This document shows, one piece after another, positions 36,998 through 45,854 of a stretch of 64,000 bases of DNA; the stretch's first letter is position 1, and the number at the start of each line of letters is the position of its first letter. A program made the position numbers and the translations under genes. The DNA is from Microcystis elabens FACHB-917 (lineage in GTDB: Bacteria; Cyanobacteriota; Cyanobacteriia; PCC-6307; Cyanobiaceae), in assembly GCF_014698445.1 (NCBI RefSeq), contig NZ_JACJSZ010000009.1, forward strand, positions 1-64,000. Direction: 5' to 3'. The notes under the pieces are model-generated. The model was given only the letters and a program-made list of their open reading frames with translations, was not told the DNA's origin and did no database searches.

Positions 36998-39900
36998 ATG
37001 AAACGCATCGTTCTGATCGCCGGGTTCGAAGCCTTCAACACCGGTCTGTACCGCGAGGCGGCGGACCAGGCCATGGCCCGCTGCCCCCAGCTTGCGATCG
37101 AGGTCTTCAGCGACCGGGACATCGGTGCACGTCCCGGCGAGCTGAGCGCTGCGCTGGCGGGCGCCGACGCCGTCTTCGCCAGCCTGATCTTCGACTTCGA
37201 TCAGGTGGAGTGGCTGCGCCAGCGGACGGAGGCGATCCCGATCCGCCTGGTGTTCGAATCGGCCCTCGAACTGATGGCGCTCACCCGCTTCGGCCGCTTC
37301 ACGATCGGCGGCGGCAGCGCCGGCATGCCGAAGCCGATTCAGTCCCTGCTGGCCAGGTTCAGCGGCGGACGGGAGGAGGACAGGCTCGCCGGCTACATCG
37401 GCTTTCTCAAGGTGGGGCCGAAGCTGCTGCGCTTCCTTCCCTCCCGCAAAGCCCAGGACCTGCGCCACTGGCTGGTTCTCTACGGCTACTGGAACGCCGG
37501 CGGCACCGCGAACGTCACCGCCCTGTTCCTCTACCTGGCCCGCCACGGCCTGGGGCTGACACCCGGAGCGATCCCGCCCCCGGTGGAGACTCCGGCACTG
37601 GGCCTGCTCCATCCGGACCACCCCGGCCCCTTCCTCAGCCCCCGGGAGTACCTGAGCTGGTTCCACCGCACCCGGCCCGAGAGCCGGCCGGACCGCCGGA
37701 ACTGGCCGGTGGTGGGGCTGCTGCTCTACCGCAAGCACGTGGTCACCGATCAGCCCTACATCCCCCAGCTGATCCGTGCCTTCGAGGCCGCGCAGCTGGT
37801 CCCGCTGCCGGTGTTCATCAACGGAGTGGAGGCCCACATGGCCGTGCGCGACTGGATGCGGGGACCCGGCGAGGACACCGGACGGGAGGCGGTGACCGTG
37901 GAGGCGATCGTCTCCACCATCGGCTTCCCCCTCGTGGGCGGGCCGGCCGGTTCGATGGAGGCGGGCCGGCGCGAGGAGGTGGCCCAGCGCATCCTGCGGG
38001 CCCGCAACGTCCCCTACGTGGTGGCCGCCCCGCTGCTGATCCAGGATCTCCACTCCTGGACCCGCCAGGGCATCGGCGGCCTGCAGGGGGTGGTGCTGTT
38101 CGCCCTGCCCGAACTCGACGGGGCCATCGATCCAGTGCCGCTGGGCGGGCTGGTGGGGGATCGCATCCACCTGATTCCGGAACGGCTGAAGCGGCTCACC
38201 GGACGGCTGAACGCCTGGATCGCCCTGCGCCGCAAGCCCCCGGCCGAGCGCCGGGTGGCGATCGTGCTCTACGGCTTCCCCCCCGGCTACGGCGCCACCG
38301 GCACCGCCGCCCTGCTCAACGTGCCGGCATCCCTGGTGGCACTGCTGCGGGCCCTGGCCGCCGCGGGCTACGCGGTCGGCCCCCTGCCCGAAAGCGGCGA
38401 GGCCCTGATCTCCCGGGTGAAGGAGGCCGACGAGACCTGGATCTCGCACCTGCCCACCGGCGAACGCTTCGAGGACACCGACACCACCACGGTGGCGGTG
38501 GACACCCTGCGCGCCTGGCTGGGGCCATGGCACACCGCCCGCATCGAGAAGCAGTGGGGGCCGCTGGTGGGCACGGGTCTGCGCACCCTGGGGGATCGCT
38601 TCCTGCTGGGGGGCGTGCGGCTGGGGAACCTCTGGATCGGCGTGCAGCCGCCGCTGGGGGTGGCGGGCGATCCCATGCGGCTGATGTACGAGCGGGACCT
38701 CACCCCCCACCCCCAGTACGCCGCCTTCTACGGCTGGCTGCAGCACGGCTTCCGGGCCGACGCGGTGCTGCATTTCGGCATGCACGGCACGGTGGAGTGG
38801 CTGCCGGGCTCCCCCCTGGGCAACACCGGCTCCTCCTGGCCCGACCTGCTGCTGGGGAACCTGCCGCACCTCTACGTCTACGCGGCCAACAACCCCTCCG
38901 AATCGATGCTCGCCAAACGGCGCGGCTACGGGGTGATCGTGTCCCACAACGTGCCTCCCTACGGCCGGGCCGGCCTTTACCGGGAACTGATCGCCCTGCG
39001 GGATCTGATCGCCGAGTACCGGGAGGATCCGGAACGCAACGCCGCCCTGCGCGAGGGCATTCTCAAGCAGGTCGCCGACAGCGGCCTCGACGCCGACTGT
39101 CCCGCCCCCGGGAGCGCCGACACCGACCCGGAAGCCTTCGGCGCCTGGCTGGTGCGGCTGGGCACCTACCTGCAGCTGCTGGAGAACCGCCTGTTCTCCA
39201 GCGGGCTCCACAGCCTCGGCGAAGCGCCGGACGCGGAGCAACGGCTCGGCTACCTGAAGGCCTGGGTCGGCGATGGGCTGCCCTCCGATCTCCTGGAGGC
39301 GATCGCCGCCCTGCCGCCGCAGGCCGACGAGAAGGCCCTGCGGCAGCGGGCCAGCGAGCTGGAACGCCGCCATCCCTGCCCTGCCGCTCTCAGCACCGAC
39401 GACGCCGGCGAACGGTCAGGGCGTCTCCTCGAAGCCCTGCGCATCTGCCAGCTGCTGGCCCGCAGCACCGAGGAGATCACCCAGTTGCTGCGGGGTCTGG
39501 GGGGGGAGTACATCCCACCCGCCCCCGGCGGGGACCTGCTGCGCGACGGCCCCGGAGTGCTTCCCACCGGCCGCAACATCCACGCCCTCGACCCCTACCG
39601 CATGCCTTCGCCGGGAGCCCTGGCCCGGGGCCAGGCCATCGCCCGGCGCATCCTGGAGAAGCACCGGGCCGAGAACGACGGCGCCTGGCCTGAGACCGTG
39701 GCGGTGATGCTCTGGGGGCTCGATGCGATCAAGACGCGGGGTGAATCGCTGGCGATCCTGCTGGAGCTGGTGGGGGCCGAACCGGTGAAGGAGGGCACCG
39801 GACGGATCGTGCGCTACGAACTGAAACCCCTGGACAGCCTCGACCACCCCCGCATCGACGTGCTCGTGAACCTGTCGGGAATCTTCCGCGACAGCTTCGT

Positions 39901-40771
39901 GAACATCGTCGAGCTGCTCGACGACCTGTTTCGCCGTGCGGCGGCGGCGGAGGAACCGGTGGAGAGGAACGCCATCCGGCGCCATGCCCTCGAACTGCAG
40001 GCCCGGGGCATCGAGAACCCCACGGCCCGGCTGTTCTCCAATCCGGCCGGTGACTTCGGCTCCCTGGTGAACGACCGGATCACCGACGCCAACTGGGAGA
40101 GCGGCGAGGAGCTGGCGGGCACCTGGCAGGACCGCAACGTCTTCAGCTACGGCCGCGGCGACAGGGGCCAGGCCAGGCCCGAGGTGCTGGCCTCGCTGCT
40201 GGGCAGCACCGACCGGGTGGTGCAGCAGATCGACTCGGTGGAGTACGGCCTCACCGACATCCAGGAGTATTACGCCAACACCGGGGGGCTCAAACGGGCG
40301 GCGGAGGTGGCCCAGCAGTTCCGCCGGCCGGGGGGCCGGGTGGCGGCCAGCTTCGTGGAGTCCTTCTCCCGGGACACCACCCCCCGCGACCTGGAGGAAC
40401 TGCTGCGACTGGAGTACCGCACCAAACTGCTCAATCCCCGCTGGGCCGCCTCGATGGCGGCGATGGGATCGGGCGGCGCCTACGAGATCTCCCAGAGGAT
40501 GACGGCCCTGATGGGCTGGGGCGGCACCACCGGGTTCCGCGACGCCTGGGTCTACGACCAAGCCGCCGACACCTACGCTTTGGATCCGGCGATGGCGGAG
40601 CGGCTGCGCCGGGCCAATCCGGAGGCCTTCCGCAATGTGGTGGGCCGGATGCTGGAAGCCAGCAGTCGCGGCCTGTGGAACGCTCCCGCCGAAAAACTGG
40701 AGAAGCTCCGCCAGCTGCACGACCTCACCGATGCCGAACTGGAGGGCGTGGCCGTGGCCGCCGTTCCCTAG
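36998..40771 (+). CDS. bchH: Magnesium chelatase subunit H, BchH-like form
   Basis: The porphyrin-binding subunit of magnesium chelatase inserts Mg into protoporphyrin IX. From ATG 36998 the protein has 1257 residues, shorter than the roughly 1330 of typical cyanobacterial ChlH. It begins MKRIVLIAGFEAFNTGLYRE. The core reads VLHFGMHGTVEWLPGSPLGN and LYVYAANNPSESMLAKRRGY. In plant and cyanobacterial ChlH the equivalent is, from memory, HFGTHGSLEFMPG and YYYAANNPSEATIAKRRSY. The C-terminal half contains ENPTARLFSNPAGDFGSLVN, DSVEYGLTDIQEYYANTGGL and MAAMGSGGAYEISQRMTALM, like purple-bacterial BchH. CobN can be excluded on these motifs. It overlaps chlD by one base. This may be a second H subunit beside a normal chlH elsewhere. 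Confidence 0.9.
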   Translation: MKRIVLIAGFEAFNTGLYREAADQAMARCPQLAIEVFSDRDIGARPGELSAALAGADAVFASLIFDFDQVEWLRQRTEAIPIRLVFESALELMALTRFGRFTIGGGSAGMPKPIQSLLARFSGGREEDRLAGYIGFLKVGPKLLRFLPSRKAQDLRHWLVLYGYWNAGGTANVTALFLYLARHGLGLTPGAIPPPVETPALGLLHPDHPGPFLSPREYLSWFHRTRPESRPDRRNWPVVGLLLYRKHVVTDQPYIPQLIRAFEAAQLVPLPVFINGVEAHMAVRDWMRGPGEDTGREAVTVEAIVSTIGFPLVGGPAGSMEAGRREEVAQRILRARNVPYVVAAPLLIQDLHSWTRQGIGGLQGVVLFALPELDGAIDPVPLGGLVGDRIHLIPERLKRLTGRLNAWIALRRKPPAERRVAIVLYGFPPGYGATGTAALLNVPASLVALLRALAAAGYAVGPLPESGEALISRVKEADETWISHLPTGERFEDTDTTTVAVDTLRAWLGPWHTARIEKQWGPLVGTGLRTLGDRFLLGGVRLGNLWIGVQPPLGVAGDPMRLMYERDLTPHPQYAAFYGWLQHGFRADAVLHFGMHGTVEWLPGSPLGNTGSSWPDLLLGNLPHLYVYAANNPSESMLAKRRGYGVIVSHNVPPYGRAGLYRELIALRDLIAEYREDPERNAALREGILKQVADSGLDADCPAPGSADTDPEAFGAWLVRLGTYLQLLENRLFSSGLHSLGEAPDAEQRLGYLKAWVGDGLPSDLLEAIAALPPQADEKALRQRASELERRHPCPAALSTDDAGERSGRLLEALRICQLLARSTEEITQLLRGLGGEYIPPAPGGDLLRDGPGVLPTGRNIHALDPYRMPSPGALARGQAIARRILEKHRAENDGAWPETVAVMLWGLDAIKTRGESLAILLELVGAEPVKEGTGRIVRYELKPLDSLDHPRIDVLVNLSGIFRDSFVNIVELLDDLFRRAAAAEEPVERNAIRRHALELQARGIENPTARLFSNPAGDFGSLVNDRITDANWESGEELAGTWQDRNVFSYGRGDRGQARPEVLASLLGSTDRVVQQIDSVEYGLTDIQEYYANTGGLKRAAEVAQQFRRPGGRVAASFVESFSRDTTPRDLEELLRLEYRTKLLNPRWAASMAAMGSGGAYEISQRMTALMGWGGTTGFRDAWVYDQAADTYALDPAMAERLRRANPEAFRNVVGRMLEASSRGLWNAPAEKLEKLRQLHDLTDAELEGVAVAAVP

Positions 40772-42822
40772 TGGCGGCGCCGGCACGGGACGGTCTGCCC
40801 AGCTCCTTTCCCCTGAATGCGGTGGTGGGTCACCAGGCGATCCGCACCGCCCTGCTGTTACTGGCGGTGGATCCGGACCTGGGGGGGGTGGTGATCGCCG
40901 GACGGCGCGGGACCGCGAAATCGGTGATGGCCCGCGCCCTGCACGCCCTGTTGCCGCCGATCCGGGTGATCCGCCATTCCTGCTGCAACGCCGACCCCCG
41001 GGCGCCGGCGGACTGGGATGACGCCACCTGGGCCCACCGGGCCCGCCTCAGCCGCACGCCCGTCAGTGAATGGGTGCCCGCCCCCTTCGTGACGGTGCCC
41101 CTGGGGGTCAGTGAGGATCGCCTGCTGGGGTCGGTCGATGTGCAGGCCTCGATCCGCAGGGGACGGCCCGTGTTCCAGCCGGGGCTGCTGGCGGCGGCCC
41201 ACCGCGGGGTGCTGTACGTGGATGAGATCAACCTGCTGGAGCGGGGACTCGCCGACCTGCTGTTCGCGGTGGTGGCCGCCGGCTTCAACCAGGTGGAGCG
41301 GGAGGGGATCAGCTTCCGCCATCCCTGCCGTCCCCTGCTGATCGCCACCTACAACCCCGCCGAGGGGGAACTGCGGCCCCATGGGATCGACCGCTTCGCC
41401 ATGGTGCTCAGCGCCGATGCGCCGCTCTCCCTGGAGGAACGGGTGGAAGCCGTGGGACGGGTGCTGCAGCACAGCGACGACCCGGCAGGCTTCTGGAGCC
41501 GCCACAGGGCGGGGCTGGAGGGGCTGAAGCGACGGGTCGCGGCAGGTCGACGCCGGCTGGGGCGGGTGCGCCTGGCGCCGGCGCAGGTGCGCTACCTGGT
41601 GGAGGAGGCGAACCGGGCGGGCACCCAAGGCCAACGGGCCGAACTGTTCGCCGTGCGGGTGGCCAGGGCCCACGCGGCCCTGCAGGGACGGCTGGTGGTG
41701 AACGCGGAGGATCTGCGCCGGGCGGTGGAGCTGGTGATCCTGCCGAGGGCGGCCGTGGCCACCGTTCCCCCCGCCACGCCCCCAGCCCCTCCCGGGGAGG
41801 ACGAGCGGGAGCGTGCTGACGGGTCGGCGGCGGAGGAGGTCCCGCCAGCCGACGCCGCCGCTGAGGAACCCCTCTCCGGAGCGGTCCCGGAGGAGTTTCT
41901 CTTCTCTCCCGAGGGGGTACCGCTCGATCCGAAGCTGCTGGAACTGGCGGTCCGCAGCCAGCGGCGCCATGGCAAGGCCGGCGGACGGGGCGTGGTGCTC
42001 TCCCAGGAGCGTGGCCGCTACGTGAAGCCCGTGCTGCCCCATGGACCGATCCGCCATGTCGCCATCGACGCCACCATGCGGGCGGCCGCGCCCCATCAGC
42101 GGGCCCGGCGGCGCAGGACCCTGCCCGGCCGGCGTCACGGGGCCACAGGCCGCCTGCTGCTGCGCGAGGAGGACCTGCGGGTCAAGCTGCTGGCCCGCAA
42201 GGCCGGTGCCCTGGTGATCTTCGTGGTGGATGCCTCCGGTTCGATGGCCCTGCACCGCATGCAGGCCGCCAAGGGAGCCGTGCTGCAGCTGCTGGCCGAG
42301 GCCTACCGCAGCCGCGACCAGGTGGCCCTGATCACCTTCCGTGGCCGACGGGCCGAGGTGCAGCTGCCGCCGACCCGCTCGATCACCGCGGCGTCCAGGC
42401 GGCTGGAGCGGCTGCCCTGCGGTGGGGGTTCGCCCCTGGCCCATGGGCTGGCGGTGGCGGCACGGATGGGGCAGAACGCGCACTCCGCCAAGGATGTCGG
42501 CGAGGTGATCCTGGTCCTGATCACGGACGGGAAGGCCAATGTGTCTCTGGGTCGATCCCTGGCCTCCAGCGGGGCCGATGGCCCGGAGTCCATGGGCCTG
42601 GAGGGCATCCGCCTCGAAGTGCTGGGCCTGGGGGACGCCATCCGCCGGCTGGGCATGGAGCTGCTGGTGATCGACACCGGCCCGCTGCACGGGGCCAGCG
42701 GGCTGGGTCAGGAGCTGGCGCGGCACGCCGGCGGCCGCTGCGTGCCCCTACCGCGGGCCAGCCAGCGGCAGATCGCCGCCACCGCTCGCGGTGTGCTGGG
42801 GCGGGGATCGCCGCTCCGCTGA
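40771..42822 (+). CDS. chlD: Magnesium chelatase subunit D
   Basis: ChlD forms the AAA+ double ring with ChlI that powers Mg insertion. The 683-residue product starts at GTG 40771, one base overlapping the H gene. The AAA+ domain includes FPLNAVVGHQAIRTALLLLA, Walker-A-like AGRRGTAKSVMARALHAL and GVLYVDEINLLERGLADL. A Pro/acidic linker (about 335-385) precedes the integrin-I domain with the MIDAS motif LVIFVVDASGSMALHRMQAA and VILVLITDGKANVSLG. Length and motifs fit cyanobacterial ChlD. Pairing of H and D in one operon is common in anoxygenic bacteria, whereas cyanobacterial chlH and chlD are often apart. Confidence 0.95.
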   Translation: MAAPARDGLPSSFPLNAVVGHQAIRTALLLLAVDPDLGGVVIAGRRGTAKSVMARALHALLPPIRVIRHSCCNADPRAPADWDDATWAHRARLSRTPVSEWVPAPFVTVPLGVSEDRLLGSVDVQASIRRGRPVFQPGLLAAAHRGVLYVDEINLLERGLADLLFAVVAAGFNQVEREGISFRHPCRPLLIATYNPAEGELRPHGIDRFAMVLSADAPLSLEERVEAVGRVLQHSDDPAGFWSRHRAGLEGLKRRVAAGRRRLGRVRLAPAQVRYLVEEANRAGTQGQRAELFAVRVARAHAALQGRLVVNAEDLRRAVELVILPRAAVATVPPATPPAPPGEDERERADGSAAEEVPPADAAAEEPLSGAVPEEFLFSPEGVPLDPKLLELAVRSQRRHGKAGGRGVVLSQERGRYVKPVLPHGPIRHVAIDATMRAAAPHQRARRRRTLPGRRHGATGRLLLREEDLRVKLLARKAGALVIFVVDASGSMALHRMQAAKGAVLQLLAEAYRSRDQVALITFRGRRAEVQLPPTRSITAASRRLERLPCGGGSPLAHGLAVAARMGQNAHSAKDVGEVILVLITDGKANVSLGRSLASSGADGPESMGLEGIRLEVLGLGDAIRRLGMELLVIDTGPLHGASGLGQELARHAGGRCVPLPRASQRQIAATARGVLGRGSPLR

Positions 42823-43053
42823 CGTCCCGGCCCCATCCTGCGGCGGCAGGCGCTGCCAGCCCGGCAGCCAGGCGCTGCGGTCTCCCAGCTCGCGCTCGGG
42901 CACCAGCAGCCGGAAGGTGGGGTCCAGCACCGCCTGGAGCTCCAAGGTGCGCTCCCGGCCCCGGCCCCGCTGGCCCAGCAGGGCGAAGTGGCGATAGCCG
43001 CCGCAGCCGGCGGCCCTGGCGGGCTGGCAGGTCCAGGCGGCGGAGAGCTTCAT
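42748..43053 (-). CDS. Trp-rich small protein (TIGR02450-like)
   Basis: A 101-residue protein whose first 70 residues fit the TIGR02450 Trp-rich family: MKLSAAWTCQPARAAGCGGY, RHFALLGQRGRGRERTLELQ, RLLVPERELGDRSAWLPGWQ. These proteins have no known function. The last 30 residues overlap the chlD 3' end on the opposite strand and are probably not conserved. It is followed by the FAH-family gene on the same strand after 22 bases, though the gap is in the order FAH upstream, Trp-rich downstream. Confidence 0.7.
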   Translation of the reverse strand: MKLSAAWTCQPARAAGCGGYRHFALLGQRGRGRERTLELQAVLDPTFRLLVPERELGDRSAWLPGWQRLPPQDGAGTSAERRSPPQHTASGGGDLPLAGPR

Positions 43054-43075
43054 CGGGCGGGGTGGGCAACGGCCC

Positions 43076-43903
43076 TCAGCGGGCCGGCGGTGGGGTGGAC
43101 TCCTCCAGCACCGGGTTGCGCAGCACGCCGATGCCGTCGATCTCCACCTCGACCGTATCGCCGCGGCGCAGCCAGCGGGGCGGATCGGCCGCCATGCCGA
43201 CGCCGCTGGGGGTGCCGGTGAGGATCACCGTGCCGGCCGGCAGCGTGGTGCCGGCACTCAGAAATTCGATGATCTCCGACACCGTGAAGATCATGTCGGC
43301 GGTGCTGGCCGCCTGCACCATCGCGCCGTTGAGGCGGGTCGTCAGCGTCAGGGCCTGGGGGTCGGGGATCGCCGCGGCGGTCACCAGGCAGGGGCCCAGG
43401 GGCGCGAAGGTGTCGAAGCTCTTGCCGCGGCACCACTGGCCGCCGCCGAGCTGGGGCTGCTTCTGCCAGTCGCGGGCGCTGACGTCATTGGCACAGGTGT
43501 AACCGAGCACTGCCCCCAGGGCCTCGGAGCGCGGCACGTTGCGGCAGGTGCGGCCGATCACCACCGCCAGCTCGCCCTCGTAGTCGACCTGGTGGCTGGC
43601 CAGGGTGGTGGGCAGGGTGATCGGCGCATCCGGATGCTGCACCGCCCCCGGCACCTTCATGAACAGAACCGGCCAGGTGGGGATCGCAGCGCCGGTCTCA
43701 GCGGCATGGCGGCGGTAGTTGAGGCCGATGCAGAGGATGGCGCGCGGCTCGAGGGGGGCCAGGATCCTGGCCGCCGCGGCCGGCTCGCCCGTGGGCTCGA
43801 GAGCGCCGAACAGGTCGCCCGCCAGGCGCTCCAGGCTGCCGTCGGCATGGCGACAGGCGAGGTGGATGGCGCCCGCCGCCTCCTGGTAGCGCACGATCTT
43901 CAT
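43076..43903 (-). CDS. Fumarylacetoacetate hydrolase family protein
   Basis: A 275-residue metal-dependent enzyme of the FAH superfamily (C-C hydrolases, oxaloacetate or acylpyruvate decarboxylases). ILCIGLNYRRHAAETGA is the usual N-terminal motif; HQVDYEGELAVVIGR holds the Asp/Glu metal ligands and YTCANDVSARDWQ the third Asp. GGQWCRGKSFDTFAPLGP and TGTPSGVGMAADPPRWLRRG are conserved. Substrate cannot be told; in cyanobacteria an acylpyruvase or oxaloacetate decarboxylase role is plausible, and the next gene encodes malic enzyme on the opposite strand. Confidence 0.92.
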   Translation of the reverse strand: MKIVRYQEAAGAIHLACRHADGSLERLAGDLFGALEPTGEPAAAARILAPLEPRAILCIGLNYRRHAAETGAAIPTWPVLFMKVPGAVQHPDAPITLPTTLASHQVDYEGELAVVIGRTCRNVPRSEALGAVLGYTCANDVSARDWQKQPQLGGGQWCRGKSFDTFAPLGPCLVTAAAIPDPQALTLTTRLNGAMVQAASTADMIFTVSEIIEFLSAGTTLPAGTVILTGTPSGVGMAADPPRWLRRGDTVEVEIDGIGVLRNPVLEESTPPPAR

Positions 43904-44055
43904 GGGGACTGCAGTGGGGGCTTCAGGGGGACGGCAGGGCGGGCTTCGGGGAGGATCTGCCGGGGCGCGCCCGTGGGCAGCCCGGCTCCCGCGGCGACCA
44001 CTCTGGCCCGTGGACCCGTGGATGATGGGGTCACCAGCGGAACCAGGAGCACGCC

Positions 44056-45810
44056 GTGGTCGCCGAACCCCGTCGCCAGCGGAGCACCACCCTCCGGGGC
44101 GCCGAGCTGCTCAACGATCCGCTGCTCAACAAGGGCACGGCCTTCAGCCGGGCGGAGCGGCGGGAGCTGGGGCTGGAGGCCCTGCTGCCCTGGCAGGTGG
44201 AGACCATCGAGGCCCAGGTGGAGCGCTGTCGGCTGGCCTTTGGCGCCATGGGCAGCGACCTGGAGCGCTACGCCTATCTCCAGACCCTGCGGGAGAGGAA
44301 CGTCACCCTCTTCCACCGCTTCCTGGCCGACCACATCGAACTGGCGATGCCGATCGTCTACACCCCCACGGTGGGACAGGCGATCCAGCACTTCAGCCAC
44401 ACCTACCGCAGCCCCAGCCAGGGGATCTATCTGGCGGCACCGCAGCAGGAACGGCTCGAGGAACTGCTGGCCCAGGCCTGCGGCAGCTCCGACGGCCACG
44501 GCCCGGACCTGCTCCTGGTCACCGATGCCCAGGGGATCCTCGGCATCGGCGACCAGGGGGTGGGGGGCATCCAGATCTGCCAGGGGAAGCTGGCCGTCTA
44601 CACCCTCTGCGCCGGGCTCGATCCGGCCCGGGGCCTGCCGGTGATGCTCGACGTGGGCACCGACCGGCCCGAACTGCTGGCCGACCCCTGCTACCCCGGC
44701 CTGCGCCGCCCCCGGCTGCAGGGAGAGGCCTACACCGCCTTCCTCGACCGCTTCATCGACGCCGTCCAGGCGGTGTGCCCCGGCGCCCTGGTGCACTGGG
44801 AGGACTTCGGCGCCGCCCACGCCCGCCCCGTGCTCGAGGCCTACCGGCAGCGGGTGCCGAGCTTCAACGACGACATCCAGGGCACCAGCAGCGTGGCCGC
44901 GGCGGCGATCCTGGCCGGCCTGCGGGGCCTCGGGAAGCCCCTGGCCGACCAGCAGATCGTCATCTTCGGGGCCGGCAGCGCCGGCTGCGGCATCGCCGAA
45001 CGGCTCTGGCGCCTGCTGCAGCGCCAGGGGCTCTCCGTTGCCGAGGCCGCCGACCGCCTCTGGCTGATCGACCGCGACGGGCTGATCCACACCGGCACCG
45101 AAGGCCTCAGCGGCGGCGCCCGTCCGTTCGCCAAGGGCCCCGAGGCGCTGGCGGCACGGTTCGGGGCGGCGGCCGCCGCCGGCGGCCCGGGACCGGGCCT
45201 GCGGGCGGTGATCGAGGCGGTGCGGCCGGGGGTGCTGATCGGCACCTCCACCGCCGCCGGGGCCTTCGACCGGTCGGTGGTGGAGGCGCTCTGCGCCGGC
45301 GGCGGGCGGCCGATCGTCCTGCCCCTCTCCAATCCCACCCCCCTGGCGGAGATCACCCCGGAGAACCTGCTGCGCTGGAGTCGGGGCCAGGCCCTGGTGG
45401 CCACCGGCAGCCCCTTCCCCCCGGTGGCCTGCGACGGCAGCGCCGGCGAGCCGATCGAGCGGGTCATCGGCCAGTGCAACAACTGCTTCGTGTTTCCAGG
45501 CCTGGGCTACGGCGCGGTAGCGGTGGGCGCCACGGAGGTGAGCGACGCCATGATCGACGCCAGCATCGAGGCCCTGGCCGGGGTGATCCCGGCCGCGACC
45601 GACCCCGACGCACCCCTGATGCCCCCCCTGGTGGCCGTCCAGGCGGTGTCCAGGGCCGTGGCAGAAGCGGTGGCGATCCAGGCGGTGCGTGAGGGCCTGG
45701 CCCGCCACGCCGCCACCCCCGAGGCCGCCCTCGCGCGCCTCGACGGCTGCCGCTGGAGGCCCGAGTACGTCGAACTGCAGGGCCGAGAGAAACGTCAAGC
45801 TGCAGATTAG
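44056..45810 (+). CDS. maeA: NAD-dependent malic enzyme
   Basis: Oxidatively decarboxylates malate to pyruvate. The 584-residue protein (GTG 44056) starts with a region typical of long-form malic enzymes (RGAELLNDPLLNKGTAFSRA). MPIVYTPTVGQAIQHFSHTY holds the catalytic Tyr; LLLVTDAQGILGIGDQGVGG and VPSFNDDIQGTSSVAAAAIL carry the substrate and metal sites. VIFGAGSAGCGIAERL is the nucleotide-binding GxGxxG and QCNNCFVFPGLGYGAV is near the end. The length matches eukaryotic/E. coli MaeA type rather than the short or MaeB-fusion types. Confidence 0.95.
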   Translation: MVAEPRRQRSTTLRGAELLNDPLLNKGTAFSRAERRELGLEALLPWQVETIEAQVERCRLAFGAMGSDLERYAYLQTLRERNVTLFHRFLADHIELAMPIVYTPTVGQAIQHFSHTYRSPSQGIYLAAPQQERLEELLAQACGSSDGHGPDLLLVTDAQGILGIGDQGVGGIQICQGKLAVYTLCAGLDPARGLPVMLDVGTDRPELLADPCYPGLRRPRLQGEAYTAFLDRFIDAVQAVCPGALVHWEDFGAAHARPVLEAYRQRVPSFNDDIQGTSSVAAAAILAGLRGLGKPLADQQIVIFGAGSAGCGIAERLWRLLQRQGLSVAEAADRLWLIDRDGLIHTGTEGLSGGARPFAKGPEALAARFGAAAAAGGPGPGLRAVIEAVRPGVLIGTSTAAGAFDRSVVEALCAGGGRPIVLPLSNPTPLAEITPENLLRWSRGQALVATGSPFPPVACDGSAGEPIERVIGQCNNCFVFPGLGYGAVAVGATEVSDAMIDASIEALAGVIPAATDPDAPLMPPLVAVQAVSRAVAEAVAIQAVREGLARHAATPEAALARLDGCRWRPEYVELQGREKRQAAD

Positions 45811-45854
45811 CGTCAACCAATGATAGCGTCAGCAACAAGATAACCGCCTGATCC

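Noticed and set aside
36998-40771. H subunit as cobaltochelatase CobN
   Set aside because: The motif AANNPSESMLAKRRGYG and the C terminus fit BchH/ChlH; CobN has a different core, and chlD follows directly.
40771-42822. Large minus-strand frame opposite chlD
   Set aside because: No conserved motifs; the plus-strand protein is a clear ChlD.
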